Positions 34,684-44,904 are shown, numbered from the stretch's first letter. The stretch is DNA of 64,000 nt from Shewanella sp. NFH-SH190041 (GCF_024363255.1 NZ_AP026070.1:2232001-2296000); one strand, 5' to 3'. The notes: generated by a model from the sequence alone, not told the origin. Numbers and translations are program-made.

Positions 34684-35003
34684 GAACACTTAATCAACTC
34701 TTGGAACAACGCCCTAAACCTTCAATTATCCGTTGTGATAAAGGGCCTGAATTCATTAGTGGTGAGTTTGTCAATTGGGCCAAGCAACATAACATTCGGA
34801 TTGAATATATTCAGCCAGGTAAACCCCAGCAGAACGCCTATATTGATCGACACAACAAAACGATGCGATACAGCTGGGTGAGCAAGCATTTATTCGATTC
34901 AATCGAGGAGGTACAAGACTATGCGACAAAGTGGCTTTGGTTTTACAATCATGAACGACCACACAAAGCCAATAACGGCAGGCCACCACTGATGGCTGCT
35001 TAA
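34677..35003 (+). pseudogene. IS3-family OrfB transposase, C-terminal fragment
   Basis: About 108 codons of the rve/DDE integrase-type domain of IS3 OrfB. RCDKGPEFISGEF carries the second catalytic Asp, and KPQQNAYIDRHNKTMRYS is the region that normally reads QNAYIERFN, so the catalytic Glu is replaced by Asp. The fragment ends FYNHERPHKANNGRPPLMAA, the usual IS3 C-terminus. The N-terminal half, the first Asp and OrfA are missing. It begins directly after the tandem 22-base repeats. Confidence 0.85.
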
Positions 35004-35043
35004 TCTCTACTTTAATGGCGGTTAAAAAAGGGAGGACTACCGT

Positions 35044-35115
35044 GTCAGTGTAGAATACGCTGACAAGCTATTTAAAACTACACTAAAGAAGATAGAAGAA
35101 CTGAGGAATAAGTGA
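35044..35115 (+). pseudogene. C-terminal stub of a lost toxin tip
   Basis: Between the IS3 remnant and the next immunity gene a short frame reads YRVSVEYADKLFKTTLKKIE and ends ELRNK-stop at 35115. It has no start. It is directly adjacent to an immunity-type gene, so it is probably the last ~24 residues of a toxin whose remainder was removed with the IS3 event. The family cannot be told from so little sequence. Confidence 0.5.
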
Positions 35116-35556
35116 GTGAGTAAAATTAAGGTTGGAGATATTTTTGAAATAACACTTGAGTCACATAAAGCAATATGTTGGGTTTTCTGGGTTTCAAAAA
35201 TTCAAAAAGGTGCTTTTGGTTTTGTTATTCAAGATATTGTAAAAAATAATGATGAATATAATTTAAAAGATTTATGTCAAAAAAAACCTATTTCCATTGA
35301 AGTTCCAAAAGGAATTTACAGAGAAATATATAGTGATACGGTATATTTCAAAAGGCATAGGCATTGGAATATTGTTGGTCACAAAGATGGGATAAATATC
35401 GATTTAATGCATGTTATAGGATGTTCTTTATACAATGGGGATGAGTATATAAAGAATTTAGATTCATCGGAATCAAATCAATGTAGGACATTTATGTCAT
35501 GTGGATACAAAGCCGTTGAAAATATTGTTTCTTACTATATAAACAACAGTATGTAA
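35116..35556 (+). CDS. Imm26-like immunity protein
   Basis: A 146-residue AT-rich gene starting with GTG at 35116, immediately after the TGA of the toxin stub, with GAGG about 9 bases upstream. The N-terminus MSKIKVGDIFEITLESHKAI, followed by a strand-rich core and a FVIQDIV segment, resembles Imm26-type immunity proteins (KxGDxFxIxL). The match is moderate. Because its toxin is lost, it is an orphan immunity gene and may be kept to resist sister strains. Confidence 0.6.
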   Translation: MSKIKVGDIFEITLESHKAICWVFWVSKIQKGAFGFVIQDIVKNNDEYNLKDLCQKKPISIEVPKGIYREIYSDTVYFKRHRHWNIVGHKDGINIDLMHVIGCSLYNGDEYIKNLDSSESNQCRTFMSCGYKAVENIVSYYINNSM

Positions 35557-36091
35557 AAAGTTGCCCTTATAATTATGGCAAGCAATTATGTGTAAAATAT
35601 GTAGCACTCTCCCTGTTTAAATAGATAGCCTATTTAAACAACTGCATAATTTATCATCAAAAATGATATAACCACTACATAAAAGTGCTACGTAATTTTT
35701 TCACAGGCACTGAGACCGCTTCAGACCTTGCACCCTTCTTATCACTGTGTATTCCGCTGTGCAAGAAGGGTGTTGGGTGAATTTACATAATTGACTATCC
35801 ACACAGAATTGACATTTAAAAAATGACATTCCACGGTTTTTTAAATGAATAAAATCATACGAATGACCTATATTCTACACGTACTTATTCATCGAAATGC
35901 ACAAGCCAAAAAGTCAAGATCATGTGGGTGAACAGTTACCAAACTTACTGGCAAATCTTATAAGCAAGTAGGGTTAAATTGTGGCAGAAACTTACCAGAA
36001 TCTTTATTGCGTGGTGGCATGGAGGATTTTCCTCCAGCACTCAGCCCTGATGTCTTTATTTTACATCAGGGCGGTATAACACAACTTGTCC
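35557..36091. other. Gene-poor spacer with a possible effector remnant
   Basis: No complete gene. On the plus strand a startless frame 35932-36105 reads KLTGKSYKQVGLNCGRNLPE then SLLRGGMEDFPPALSPD. It looks protein-like, with an NC motif as in papain-like or LRAT-like toxins, but has no start and ends inside the convergent PAAR gene. A strong hairpin GCCCTGATGT/ACATCAGGGC lies at 36042-36071 and may end transcripts from either side. Confidence 0.4.
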
Positions 36092-36376
36092 TCAGCCAAT
36101 ATTAACCGTGCTGACACCAATAAGTGTGCCCCCACAACTGACACCGTCATTACTTCTGGCCGCCGGTTTGCCATCAATAAATACCGAGCTTGAACCCTCT
36201 TTTATACTGCGAGGATGCGGCGGTGCAGGCGGTAAGGTGTGGGGCATCAGCATATCGCCTTTTCTGGCCATGGGCCGCCCTTCACAAAAAACACTTGTCG
36301 AACCACTGATAACCGGGGTTGGTGGAAATCCTTCATGCCCTGTATCAATATCCCCCAGTTTTACTGCCTTGCCCAT
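36092..36376 (-). CDS. PAAR-domain spike-tip protein
   Basis: A 94-residue single-domain PAAR protein, which forms the sharp cone on the VgrG trimer and can carry effectors. Typical PAAR text is KLGDIDTGHEGFPPTPVISG, STSVFCEGRPMARKGD, and SSSVFIDGKPAARSNDGVSC then GGTLIGVSTVNIG, with the conserved histidines (TGH, MPHTL, PPHP) and cysteines for zinc. It is encoded leftward, against the Rhs cassettes, and is the only PAAR gene here; it may serve the VgrG at 5757 or belonged to a lost full-length rhs gene. Confidence 0.92.
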   Translation of the reverse strand: MGKAVKLGDIDTGHEGFPPTPVISGSTSVFCEGRPMARKGDMLMPHTLPPAPPHPRSIKEGSSSVFIDGKPAARSNDGVSCGGTLIGVSTVNIG

Positions 36377-36421
36377 TTAAAAAACCTGTTACGGCTTGAT
36401 TGAGAAGGCTGGATAATTGAC

Positions 36422-36569
36422 TATAGGACATCCATAACTCTTTTCTTGCTAATTCACTCTCCCCGGAGAGTGAATGTCCTGTCGCTGATAACGCCATTTT
36501 CAGTCAAAATTTGCAGATAAATACCACCTCTGACAGCAACTAAAGCTGCCAACAGGCGGTTTTTGCAAG
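36422..36569 (+). repeat. Double-hairpin cassette element, copy F
   Basis: Sixth copy, upstream of the PAAR gene on the other side. It shares with copy A the extended prefix TAGGACATCCATAACTC. Hairpin 1 is CACTCTCCCCGGAGAGTG. Hairpin 2 has an ACCACCT/AGGCGGT stem with one changed base. It is followed by the shared leader and a short rhs piece. Confidence 0.85.
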
Positions 36570-36649
36570 TCTTAGTGCTCAGCGCCATCAACCACTGATA
36601 CCGCTTTTATTTCCTTCCCCAAAATCCCAATACATGACATAAATACCGC

Positions 36650-36892
36650 TTGACCGATTTCGCCCTGCTTGGGGGTACCACCCGGTATCTCTGGGACGAT
36701 GCCGACCGCTTGGTACAGATTACTCAGCCCAGCGGCCAGCGACAATCCTTCAGTTACAACGCTTACGGCAAAGTGACTGAAATTATTGACGAGAATGGTG
36801 ACAAGACCCGTTATCAATGTGAACCCAACAGCCATCTGGTCAGCCAGGTTATCCACCCAAATGGCGTCAGCTCTGTATTCTCGCATCAGTGA
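36650..36892 (+). pseudogene. Terminal rhs core fragment
   Basis: 80 codons of Rhs core (GGTTRYLWDDADRLVQITQP, NAYGKVTEIIDENGDKTRYQ) that stop soon after SHLVSQVIHPNGV at a TGA in unrelated sequence. First start is TTG at 36650. It carries no toxin or immunity gene. It marks the right boundary of the Rhs array; beyond it the sequence becomes ordinary chromosome. Confidence 0.82.
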
Positions 36893-37010
36893 ATATTCAT
36901 AACAGTGACAAATATTGACCTCAATGCTCAAGTACAGCGCGGATGTAAGCTAATGAGGTAAGCCTGAGAAAGGGGTTAGGAAAATACTGGAAAGAATGAA
37001 CAAGATCACT

Positions 37011-37060
37011 TTGGAACACAGTGAAGATTTGTCGTTACCCTATCTTCCACTGTGCTCCAA
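37011..37060 (-). terminator. Terminator hairpin of clcA
   Basis: Long imperfect stem: TTGGAACACAGTGAAGAT pairs with ATCTTCCACTGTGCTCCAA. It lies 10-60 bases beyond the clcA stop on the leftward strand. There is no strong T-run, so it may act as a bidirectional structure. Confidence 0.5.
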
Positions 37061-37070
37061 ATAAAATAGA

Positions 37071-38483
37071 TTAAGCAGTTTCTGCCTGAGCGGCTTTTTG
37101 CGCCTCTGCAGCTTTTTGTTTTGCTAATGTACGTTGCAACAACTGGCTGTAAATTGGCTTGCCACCGAGGGCCTGAGCAGCCATGGTCGCGCCCAAGGTT
37201 GTGATTAGCAGCGGCAAAATCAAATCATAGTTATGGGTTAATTCAATAACCAATAAAATCCCAGTAATCGGTGCCCGAACCGTTGCCGCAAATAATGCCC
37301 CCATGCCTGCAATCGCAAACATACCTGGATTAAGATGCATTTCCGGGAACAAGTGAGTACAAATCACGCCAAAGCAGGTGCCGAACAGTGTCCCCAACGC
37401 CAACATAGGGGCAAATACCCCACCAGGTGCGCCAGAGCCAAAACAAGCCAGCGTAGTCACCAAGCGAGCTATAAATAACAGTAGCAATACGGTAAGACTG
37501 TAATCCCCATTAGTCGCATGGGGGATCAGTGCGACACCTTCGCCTGTCAAAGTCGGCGCCACCATCAGCATTAAGCCAAAAAAAGCCCCCAGCAAAGCAC
37601 CCATCGTCAAGAAGCGCTTCTGCTCATTACGGTGATACAGCACAAATGCATCCATGGTAGTGATCACCATACGGTTAAACATCACCCCAAACAGACCAAA
37701 GATTAACCCCAGCAGCAAAAACAGCAGCAAGGACGTCAGCGGCGCCGCACCATATACAGGCATGGTGATCATCGCCGCTTGCCCGCGCAGTAAACGGTAA
37801 GTAATGGTTGCCATAATGGCTGCAATGATCACCGCTTTGACACTCACCAGGTTATAGCGAAACTGCGGGCGCATCTCCTCCACGACAAACATAATCCCGG
37901 CTAACGGCGCATTAAATGCCGCGGCCAAACCGGCTGCAGCCCCAGATGCCACTAGAGTATGCTGCCCCTCTTCATCTCGCAGGCGGAACATGTCATAGAT
38001 CATGCGACCAACGCTGCCGCCCATTTGTACCGATGGCCCTTCTCGTCCCAGCACCATACCAGCACCAATGGTGCCAATACCGCCAAAAAACTTCACCGGG
38101 ATCACCCGCCACCAACGTACTCTACGAACGCCATCTAGCGCGCCTTCAATCTCCGGAATACCTGAACCTGCCGCTTCAGGCGCTAATCGGTGCACCAGAT
38201 AAAAACCAAAGCAAGCCAGTGCGGCACTGGTGACAATCACTGACACTATGGTGATGAAATCCACCCCGCCTTCATCGGCCAGCCAGCGGGCGCGCTCATC
38301 CACGACATAGTTAATGGCAATATCAAAGGCCGTACATAATAAGCCAGCTAATATACCGACCATGGCCGATAGGACAAGAATGATGAGGGGACTTTTGTGA
38401 CTGGAAATAAACCGGCGCACAACCCGGGTTGGTTGTTGCCTGAATGAAATTTGGGGGTCAGAACCCGAGGCTTCACTGTTCAT
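37071..38483 (-). CDS. clcA: H+/Cl- exchange transporter ClcA
   Basis: A ~470-residue CLC antiporter of the inner membrane, exchanging two chloride ions for one proton, used in extreme acid resistance. All selectivity-filter motifs are present: GSGIPE, GREGPSVQ (gating Glu), GAAAGLAAAFNAPLAG, the second glutamate in VVEEMRPQFRY, GSGAPGGVFAPMLALG and the C-terminal GGKPIYSQLL (the chloride-coordinating Tyr). Start: the frame can begin at a TTG at 38495; I prefer the ATG at 38483. The C-terminus is a charged AKQKAAEAQ tail. Monocistronic. Confidence 0.95.
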   Translation of the reverse strand: MNSEASGSDPQISFRQQPTRVVRRFISSHKSPLIILVLSAMVGILAGLLCTAFDIAINYVVDERARWLADEGGVDFITIVSVIVTSAALACFGFYLVHRLAPEAAGSGIPEIEGALDGVRRVRWWRVIPVKFFGGIGTIGAGMVLGREGPSVQMGGSVGRMIYDMFRLRDEEGQHTLVASGAAAGLAAAFNAPLAGIMFVVEEMRPQFRYNLVSVKAVIIAAIMATITYRLLRGQAAMITMPVYGAAPLTSLLLFLLLGLIFGLFGVMFNRMVITTMDAFVLYHRNEQKRFLTMGALLGAFFGLMLMVAPTLTGEGVALIPHATNGDYSLTVLLLLFIARLVTTLACFGSGAPGGVFAPMLALGTLFGTCFGVICTHLFPEMHLNPGMFAIAGMGALFAATVRAPITGILLVIELTHNYDLILPLLITTLGATMAAQALGGKPIYSQLLQRTLAKQKAAEAQKAAQAETA

Positions 38484-38728
38484 ATATAAGTGCAATTACC
38501 GAGTTAAAACACTGCAGGCAGACACCTGCGAGCAAAGAGCAAAAAATGAGGGCAAATCATACCACCAAATTTACAAATTTTGTGGATCTGTATCACTGTG
38601 AAAGCTAAATAATTAAACTGTGTAGCTGCTTTTTTATATCGCTCCACCATTTAACGCCTTGCGACAATATGGGCAACAAATCATCCCTCTGATACAGTGT
38701 CACCATAGCTCCCGGGACGGACAAGTTT

Positions 38729-41434
38729 ATGAGTTTGCGCACCTTATCTCCGCTCTTCAATCCCAGCTCTGTCGCTGTGATTGGTGCATCAATCAAGCCT
38801 CAGCGGGCTGGTAATGCCGTGATCCGCAATTTAATCACCAATGGGTTTAGTGGCCCCATTATGCCGGTAACAGCAAAATATCAGGCGGTATTGGGGATAC
38901 TAAGCTACCCCAGCGTTGAGGCTTTACCCATTAAACCGGATGTTGCCATCATTTGTATTCGTGCTGACAATGTGCCGGCGGTGGTGGAAACCTTGGCTCA
39001 ATACGGTTGTAAGGCCGCCATTATTATGGCTTCCGGTATGGAGCAAGTGACCTCTAATGGTCAGACATTGTTGCAGCAAGCCATGCTCGCGGCCAAACGC
39101 TTTGGTATGCGTTTGCTGGGGCCAAATAGTCTGGGCATGATTATCCCTGCGATTGGCCTCAACGCCAGCCTCACCCACAGCGCCGCCCTGCCCGGTAAAA
39201 TTGCCTTTATCTCTCAATCTGCCGCTGTCTGTACCACTGTCTTAGACTGGGCGAACCATAAAGGCATCGGATTTTCCGCCTTTATCTCTATGGGCGAGTC
39301 GGCTGATATTGATGTAGAAGAGCTACTGGATTTTCTTGGCCGGGATCCCCGAACCCAAGCTATTTTGCTGTATTTGGACGGCATTAAACACAGCAGGCGG
39401 TTTGTCTCCGCGGCCCGGACAGCCTCGCGCCATAAAGCCATCATAGTGCTTAAAGCTGGCCGGCAGATGCGGCAAGTCCCCCTTCAAGCGCAAGCAACCA
39501 TAGGTCATGATACCGTCTATGACGCAGCATTTAGGCGCGCGGGGATGTTGCGGGTACAAAATTTAACTGAGTTATTTGCCGCAGTTGAAACATTAGCGCA
39601 CTCCGCCCCCATCAAAGGGGAAAAATTAGCAGTGCTGAGTAATGGCAATGGTCCAGCACAACTGGCCATGGATGAACTCCTCTCCCGGGGCGGTAAAATG
39701 GCAACCCTGTCCCCAAAAACCATTGAAAAACTCAATCAACTATTACCTGTTACCTGGTCTGGTGGTAATCCGGTGGATATTATCGGTGACGCAGATGCCA
39801 AGCGTTATGGCGCAGCACTGGATATTTTACTCGATGCCCCTGAACTAGATGCAGTCTTAGTGCTACATGCTCCATCCGTATTAGGCAACAGTAGCGATAT
39901 CGCCCACACTGTCATTGATACGGCCAAACGCCATCAAGCAGGCCGCATACTCAATATTCTGACCACCTGGAGTGGTGAGGAAAGTGCCTACCCAGCCAGA
40001 AAAGCACTCAGTCGCGCTGGCATTCCCACTTATCGCACTCCTGAAGGCGCCATTGGCGCGTTTATGCATATGGTGGAATTTAGACGTAACCAAAAACTGC
40101 TACAACAGGTCCCTCAGTCTATCCCTGAGCTTTCCCCAGCGCTGAACCAGACGGCGCCGCAGCAAGCCAGAGCCTTACTGGATCAGGCAATCAAACTAGA
40201 TAAACTCCAGCTTGAAACCCATGATGCCGCACCAATCTTAGCCGCCTATGGGCTACACACTATCGCCACTCGGTTTGCGGCAAACAGTGATGAGGCTGTG
40301 CATATTGCCCAACAGCTGGGTTATCCCGTAGCACTGAAAATTCAATCACCGGATCTACTGCATAAATCCGATGTCCATGGCGTAGTGCTAAACCTTAATA
40401 GTGCCGAAGAAGTACAGCAAGCCGCTCAAGCGATGGCCAGTCGGGTCAGAGGGGCAGATAACAATGCCCAAATTCAAGGCATCTTAGTGCAAAAAATGGC
40501 GCTGACCGCTGGCGCGCAAGAGATCCGCGTCGCGGTGCTAAATGATCCTGTATTTGGCCCTGCAATCTGCCTTGGGGAAGGCGGTTCTGAGTGGCACCCA
40601 ACCCGGGATGGCGCAGTCGCCTTGCCACCACTGAATATGGCTCTCGCCCGTTATTTGGTGATCCAAGCACTAAAAAGCCACAAACTGCATGATCGGCATC
40701 TGCCTAGAGGGCTGGATATGCAGGCCTTATGTCTGATGTTGACTCGCCTGTCCCACTTGATTATTGACTGTCCGCAAATTGCCAGTCTGGATCTCAACCC
40801 GGTTCTCGCCGCTGGCCCGCAAATCACTCTGCTGGATATCAATCTGACCTTGCATGCCAAACCTAGCGATAATGCGCAGCGCTTAGCAATTATGCCCTAC
40901 CCTAAGGAGCTGGAAGAAACTGCCCAACTGAAAGATGGCCGGGCGATCACCTTAAGACCCATTTTGCCTGAAGATGAACCACAGCATCATATATTTGACT
41001 CGGCGTTATCGGCCGAAGACAGGTATAAACGCTATTTCGGTGTGCGCGCCCCCATGACCCATGAGGAGATGGCAGTATTAACCCAGATAGATTACGCCCG
41101 GGAAATGGCTTTTATTGCCATCGCCCATCAGCATAATGGTGAAGAACTCACCTTGGGAGCCGTGCGGGCAGCCATTGATCCAGATAATACCGAGGCAGAA
41201 TTTGCCATGGCCGTTCGCAGCGATCAGCAAGGATTAGGAATTGGCCGTCTGTTACTGGAAAAATTAATCCGCTATTACCGTAATAACCACACCCGAGTAT
41301 TAACTGGCTTTACCATGTTTGAAAACCGAAATATGGCCAGTTTGGCTAAATCACTGGGGTTTAGCGTCAGTTTTGATATGGAAGAGCAGCTGATTAAAAT
41401 GGTGTTGCCGCTTGAAAATAAAGATAAGGGATAA
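38729..41434 (+). CDS. patZ: Protein lysine acetyltransferase PatZ/Pka (YfiQ-type)
   Basis: A 901-residue protein joining an NDP-forming acyl-CoA synthetase-like region to a C-terminal GNAT domain. The N-terminus is a CoA-binding domain (FNPSSVAVIGASIKPQRAGN), followed by succinyl-CoA-ligase-like and ATP-grasp regions (YPVALKIQSPDLLHKSDVHG). The last ~160 residues are the acetyltransferase (AEFAMAVRSDQQGLGIGRLL, with the QGLGIG acetyl-CoA loop). Enzymes of this architecture acetylate and inactivate acetyl-CoA synthetase and other metabolic enzymes. Full length; transcribed divergently from clcA with ~245 bases between. Confidence 0.92.
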   Translation: MSLRTLSPLFNPSSVAVIGASIKPQRAGNAVIRNLITNGFSGPIMPVTAKYQAVLGILSYPSVEALPIKPDVAIICIRADNVPAVVETLAQYGCKAAIIMASGMEQVTSNGQTLLQQAMLAAKRFGMRLLGPNSLGMIIPAIGLNASLTHSAALPGKIAFISQSAAVCTTVLDWANHKGIGFSAFISMGESADIDVEELLDFLGRDPRTQAILLYLDGIKHSRRFVSAARTASRHKAIIVLKAGRQMRQVPLQAQATIGHDTVYDAAFRRAGMLRVQNLTELFAAVETLAHSAPIKGEKLAVLSNGNGPAQLAMDELLSRGGKMATLSPKTIEKLNQLLPVTWSGGNPVDIIGDADAKRYGAALDILLDAPELDAVLVLHAPSVLGNSSDIAHTVIDTAKRHQAGRILNILTTWSGEESAYPARKALSRAGIPTYRTPEGAIGAFMHMVEFRRNQKLLQQVPQSIPELSPALNQTAPQQARALLDQAIKLDKLQLETHDAAPILAAYGLHTIATRFAANSDEAVHIAQQLGYPVALKIQSPDLLHKSDVHGVVLNLNSAEEVQQAAQAMASRVRGADNNAQIQGILVQKMALTAGAQEIRVAVLNDPVFGPAICLGEGGSEWHPTRDGAVALPPLNMALARYLVIQALKSHKLHDRHLPRGLDMQALCLMLTRLSHLIIDCPQIASLDLNPVLAAGPQITLLDINLTLHAKPSDNAQRLAIMPYPKELEETAQLKDGRAITLRPILPEDEPQHHIFDSALSAEDRYKRYFGVRAPMTHEEMAVLTQIDYAREMAFIAIAHQHNGEELTLGAVRAAIDPDNTEAEFAMAVRSDQQGLGIGRLLLEKLIRYYRNNHTRVLTGFTMFENRNMASLAKSLGFSVSFDMEEQLIKMVLPLENKDKG

Positions 41435-41606
41435 GGAAGCATAAGCAGGATAAGAATAAGACAAAGGATGATCCATCGCCCACGCCTTTATTTACTGCGA
41501 CTTATTATTTGCAGCCAGCCCACTAACTGCATGGGTCACCATGCATTCAAGCTATACACGCTGGGGCTGGCACGAATAACTGAATCATAACGACTGAATC
41601 TTCAGC

Positions 41607-41644
41607 AAAAAAATCCGCCGTCAAAGTTTAACTCTGACGGCGGA
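41607..41644 (-). terminator. Rho-independent terminator of the zwf-pgl-edd-eda operon
   Basis: TCCGCCGTCA/TGACGGCGGA stem with a short loop, followed on the leftward strand by seven T residues. It lies about 45 bases past the eda stop. Confidence 0.9.
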
Positions 41645-41686
41645 GATACACCCTAAGACAGTGTCACAATAATTACAGTTAAGGTA

Positions 41687-42334
41687 TTAACCCTTTATGC
41701 CGTCAATCGCTTCGCGACATAATTGGGTAATACGTTGCCAATCACCTGCATCCATCGCATCTGTTGGTGCAATCCAGCTACCACCGATACAATCAACATT
41801 TTTCAATGCCAAATAATCCAGATAGTTTGCAGGGCTGATGCCTCCGGTTGGACAGAAATGGATATCTGCCAATGGGCCAGCAAATGCTTTTAACGCGTTC
41901 ACGCCACCGGATGCTTCCGCAGGGAAAAATTTAAAGTGGGTATAGCCCAGCGCCATCCCAGCCATCACTTCTGAAATACTGGCAACGCCTGGGATCAGTG
42001 GTACAGTTCCCGCCTTAGCGGCTTTTAGCAATTCCAGGGTTGCACCTGGAGTGATGGCAAACTGAGCACCTGCATCAACAGCCTGCTGCAACTGGGCTTC
42101 ACTTAAAATGGTGCCAGCACCCACAATCGCTTCCGGTACTTCTTTGGCAATACGGCTGATAGCTGCCAAAGCGCAAGGAGTACGCAGTGTCACTTCCAAT
42201 ACACTGATCCCACCGGCAACCAGCGCGCGAGCCAGCGGCACAGCGTGCTCAATATCATTAATTACCATTACAGGCACAATTGGCCCACGGGCAAAAACAT
42301 CCTGGGGCTGTAATGACCAGTTCGTTGTTTGCAT
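41687..42334 (-). CDS. eda: KDPG/KHG aldolase
   Basis: A 215-residue class I aldolase that splits 2-keto-3-deoxy-6-phosphogluconate into pyruvate and glyceraldehyde 3-phosphate, the last step of the Entner-Doudoroff pathway. Key residues: the catalytic Glu in [13 protein letters not shown], the phosphate loop VGAGTIL, and the Schiff-base Lys in [14 protein letters not shown]. The frame extends to an ATG at 42370 inside edd. I chose the ATG at 42334 because AAGGAAG lies 8 bases upstream and this gives the standard length. Last gene of the leftward operon. Confidence 0.95.
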   Translation of the reverse strand: MQTTNWSLQPQDVFARGPIVPVMVINDIEHAVPLARALVAGGISVLEVTLRTPCALAAISRIAKEVPEAIVGAGTILSEAQLQQAVDAGAQFAITPGATLELLKAAKAGTVPLIPGVASISEVMAGMALGYTHFKFFPAEASGGVNALKAFAGPLADIHFCPTGGISPANYLDYLALKNVDCIGGSWIAPTDAMDAGDWQRITQLCREAIDGIKG

Positions 42335-42353
42335 CTTGTCTACTTCCTTCAGA

Positions 42354-44180
42354 TCAATAGTGTTCATCAATTGCCGTGGTGCAGCGGGCGCCGGTTTCCG
42401 GGCTGCTCAAATGGGCACGCATCACAGCAAACAGTTCCCGTCCCATGCCATAGCTGACTGGGTGCAGGTCAATTTTTTCCGCTACTCGCTCGGCCAATAT
42501 CGCATCATCCACCAACAGGCAGATTTCACCGCTGTCAGCATTGACTCTGATCAGATCGCCATCTTGAATTTTGGCAATCAATCCGCCATCAATCGCTTCT
42601 GGTGTCAAATGAATCGCCGCAGGCACTTTGCCAGAGGCTCCGGACATCCGGCCATCGGTCAACAGCGCCACTTTAAATCCTTTATCCTGTTGGGTACCCA
42701 ACAGTGGGATCAGTTTATGTAGCTCTGGCATACCATTAGCTTTTGGTCCTTGACCTTTCACTACCACGACACAGTCTTTATCCAGCTCACCGGCTTTAAA
42801 TAACGCGTCGAGTTTATTCTGATCGTCAATCACCACAGCTTGTGCTTCGATCACGCGATGCTCAGGTGCCACCGCAGATGCTTTGATCACAGCGCGGCCC
42901 AGGTTTCCCTGTAACAATTTCAGGCCGCCATTAGCCTGAAACGGCGTAGCACAGCCAGTCAGCACGTCTTTATCCAAACTTTCCTTAGGCCCATCCACCC
43001 AAATCAGCTCGCCATCGATCAATCGTGGCTCTTTGGTATAGCGCGATAAGCCAAACCCGGCCACAGTGCTGACATCTTCATGCAACAGTCCGGCATCCAG
43101 CAGCTCGCGGATCAAAAATGCCATACCACCGGCTGCGTGGAAATGGTTGATATCGGCATGACCATTGGGATACACCCGCGCCAATAATGGCACTGCATCT
43201 GATAATTCAGAGAAGTCATCCCAGTTAACTAAAATTCCGGCCGCACGAGCTGCAGCCACAATGTGCATCGTCAGGTTAGTGGAGCCACCGGTAGCCAGCA
43301 GCGCAACAATGCCGTTTACTACGGATTTTTCACTGACAATTTCACCAATAGGTGTGTATTGGCCACTGTGCTCAGTCAAACGACATACCTGTTTAGCAGC
43401 CATTTGCGTCAAGGCATTACGCAGCGGATCATCTGGATTAACAAAGGATGAGCCAGGCAACTGCAGCCCCATGACTTCCAGCATCAGCTGGTTAGAGTTT
43501 GCTGTCCCGTAAAAAGTGCAGGTACCCGCACTGTGATAACTTTGTGATTCCGCTTCCAACAGCGCACTGCGATCCAACTTACCTTGGGCAAATTGTTGAC
43601 GAATTTTGGCTTTTTCTTTATTTGGAATGCCGGACTTCATTGGCCCTGCAGGCACAAACATCATAGGTAGGTGGCCAAAACTTAATGCGCCGATCAGCAA
43701 ACCCGGCACGATTTTGTCACATATCCCCAGCAGAAGCGCACCGTCAAACATATTGTGAGACAAGCCCACTGCGGTGGCCATAGCGATCACTTCACGGCTG
43801 AGCAGGCTTAACTCCATCCCCGGCTGGCCTTGAGTGACACCGTCACACATGGCTGGCACACCACCGGCAACCTGAGCAACACTGCCAATTTCATGGCAAG
43901 CCGCTTTAATAATGTCAGGATAACTGCCATAAGGTTCATGGGCTGACAGCATATCGTTATAGGCGGTAATAATGCCGATGTTCGCCTTATTAAGCTGACG
44001 CAGCGTTGTCTTGTCTGCCTGATTACAAGCGGCAAAACCATGAGCCAGATTACCACAGCTCAGCGAACTACGATGAACACCCCGGGTTTTGGCGTCATTC
44101 AGCGCCGCCAGATATTTTGCCCGGCTGGTCTTACTGCGGGCGATAATTCTGTCTGTGACAGCCTGTACGACTGAGTGCAT
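42354..44180 (-). CDS. edd: 6-phosphogluconate dehydratase
   Basis: A 608-residue iron-sulfur dehydratase that converts 6-phosphogluconate to KDPG. IlvD/Edd family motifs: [38 protein letters not shown] and [18 protein letters not shown] supply cluster cysteines, with [19 protein letters not shown] near the end. It starts 9 bases after pgl and is followed by eda, the usual Shewanella order. Full length. Confidence 0.96.
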   Translation of the reverse strand: MHSVVQAVTDRIIARSKTSRAKYLAALNDAKTRGVHRSSLSCGNLAHGFAACNQADKTTLRQLNKANIGIITAYNDMLSAHEPYGSYPDIIKAACHEIGSVAQVAGGVPAMCDGVTQGQPGMELSLLSREVIAMATAVGLSHNMFDGALLLGICDKIVPGLLIGALSFGHLPMMFVPAGPMKSGIPNKEKAKIRQQFAQGKLDRSALLEAESQSYHSAGTCTFYGTANSNQLMLEVMGLQLPGSSFVNPDDPLRNALTQMAAKQVCRLTEHSGQYTPIGEIVSEKSVVNGIVALLATGGSTNLTMHIVAAARAAGILVNWDDFSELSDAVPLLARVYPNGHADINHFHAAGGMAFLIRELLDAGLLHEDVSTVAGFGLSRYTKEPRLIDGELIWVDGPKESLDKDVLTGCATPFQANGGLKLLQGNLGRAVIKASAVAPEHRVIEAQAVVIDDQNKLDALFKAGELDKDCVVVVKGQGPKANGMPELHKLIPLLGTQQDKGFKVALLTDGRMSGASGKVPAAIHLTPEAIDGGLIAKIQDGDLIRVNADSGEICLLVDDAILAERVAEKIDLHPVSYGMGRELFAVMRAHLSSPETGARCTTAIDEHY

Positions 44181-44189
44181 TTTGCCTCC

Positions 44190-44894
44190 TTAAGCACTCC
44201 AGTAGACATCTACCGGAGTCTTGTGTTGTGCCAATACCGCTCTTATCGGCATGGCATAGATATCGTCATCAGCCAGAGCCTGACGATATACCGCTAATTT
44301 TTGCTCCCCAACCAGATGCAAATAGATCTGACGACTGCCCAATATGGCGTTGCGGGTTAAGGTGATCCGCGCATGAGGAGCGCTTTGTGGCTGCACTGCG
44401 GCCAGCAGTGCATCACTGTTTAAGGCATGATTAAGTTCATCGGCAGGGGCGCAGGGAAACCAAGAGCAAGTATGGCCATCATTGCCCATGCCTAATACCA
44501 CCACATCAAAAGGCCTTGGCAGATTGGCTAATGATTCACAAGCCATTTGTAATCCTGCCTCGGGGGTGGCAAACATGTTTTTCAACCCACGGAATTTGGC
44601 ACACGCCGCATGCCCTTGCAGCAAATTAGCCCGAACTAAGGATTCATTGGAGTCCTTATCATAAGGCTCCACCCAGCGCTCATCTGCCAGCGTGATATAC
44701 ACATCACGCCAGTCAATGGCGATATCACTGAGTGCCCGAAACAGCTTCAGCGGCGTAGAGCCACCAGATACCACTAATGACGCCTCTCCTCGGCTATCAA
44801 CCGCTTGCTGCAGTTGCTGCGCGATCCGCTCCGCCAACTGCTGCTCTAATGCTGCAGTAGTATCAAATGATTTAAATACCGTTTCCTTAATCAT
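44190..44894 (-). CDS. pgl: 6-phosphogluconolactonase
   Basis: A 234-residue lactonase that hydrolyses 6-phosphogluconolactone made by Zwf. The NagB/Pgl-type motifs are LVVSGGSTPLKLFRAL, YITLADERWVEPYDKDSNES and VVLGMGNDGHTCSWFP. The frame extends 11 codons upstream into zwf. I use the ATG at 44894 (MIKETVFKSFD), which has AAGGAG upstream and starts 10 bases after the zwf stop. Member of the zwf-pgl-edd-eda operon. Confidence 0.95.
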   Translation of the reverse strand: MIKETVFKSFDTTAALEQQLAERIAQQLQQAVDSRGEASLVVSGGSTPLKLFRALSDIAIDWRDVYITLADERWVEPYDKDSNESLVRANLLQGHAACAKFRGLKNMFATPEAGLQMACESLANLPRPFDVVVLGMGNDGHTCSWFPCAPADELNHALNSDALLAAVQPQSAPHARITLTRNAILGSRQIYLHLVGEQKLAVYRQALADDDIYAMPIRAVLAQHKTPVDVYWSA

Positions 44895-44904
44895 ACCTGT
44901 CTCC

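Noticed and set aside
38605..38796. 63-residue leftward frame overlapping the start of patZ
   Set aside because: Overlaps the patZ start antisense; no ribosome-binding site or homology that I recognise.
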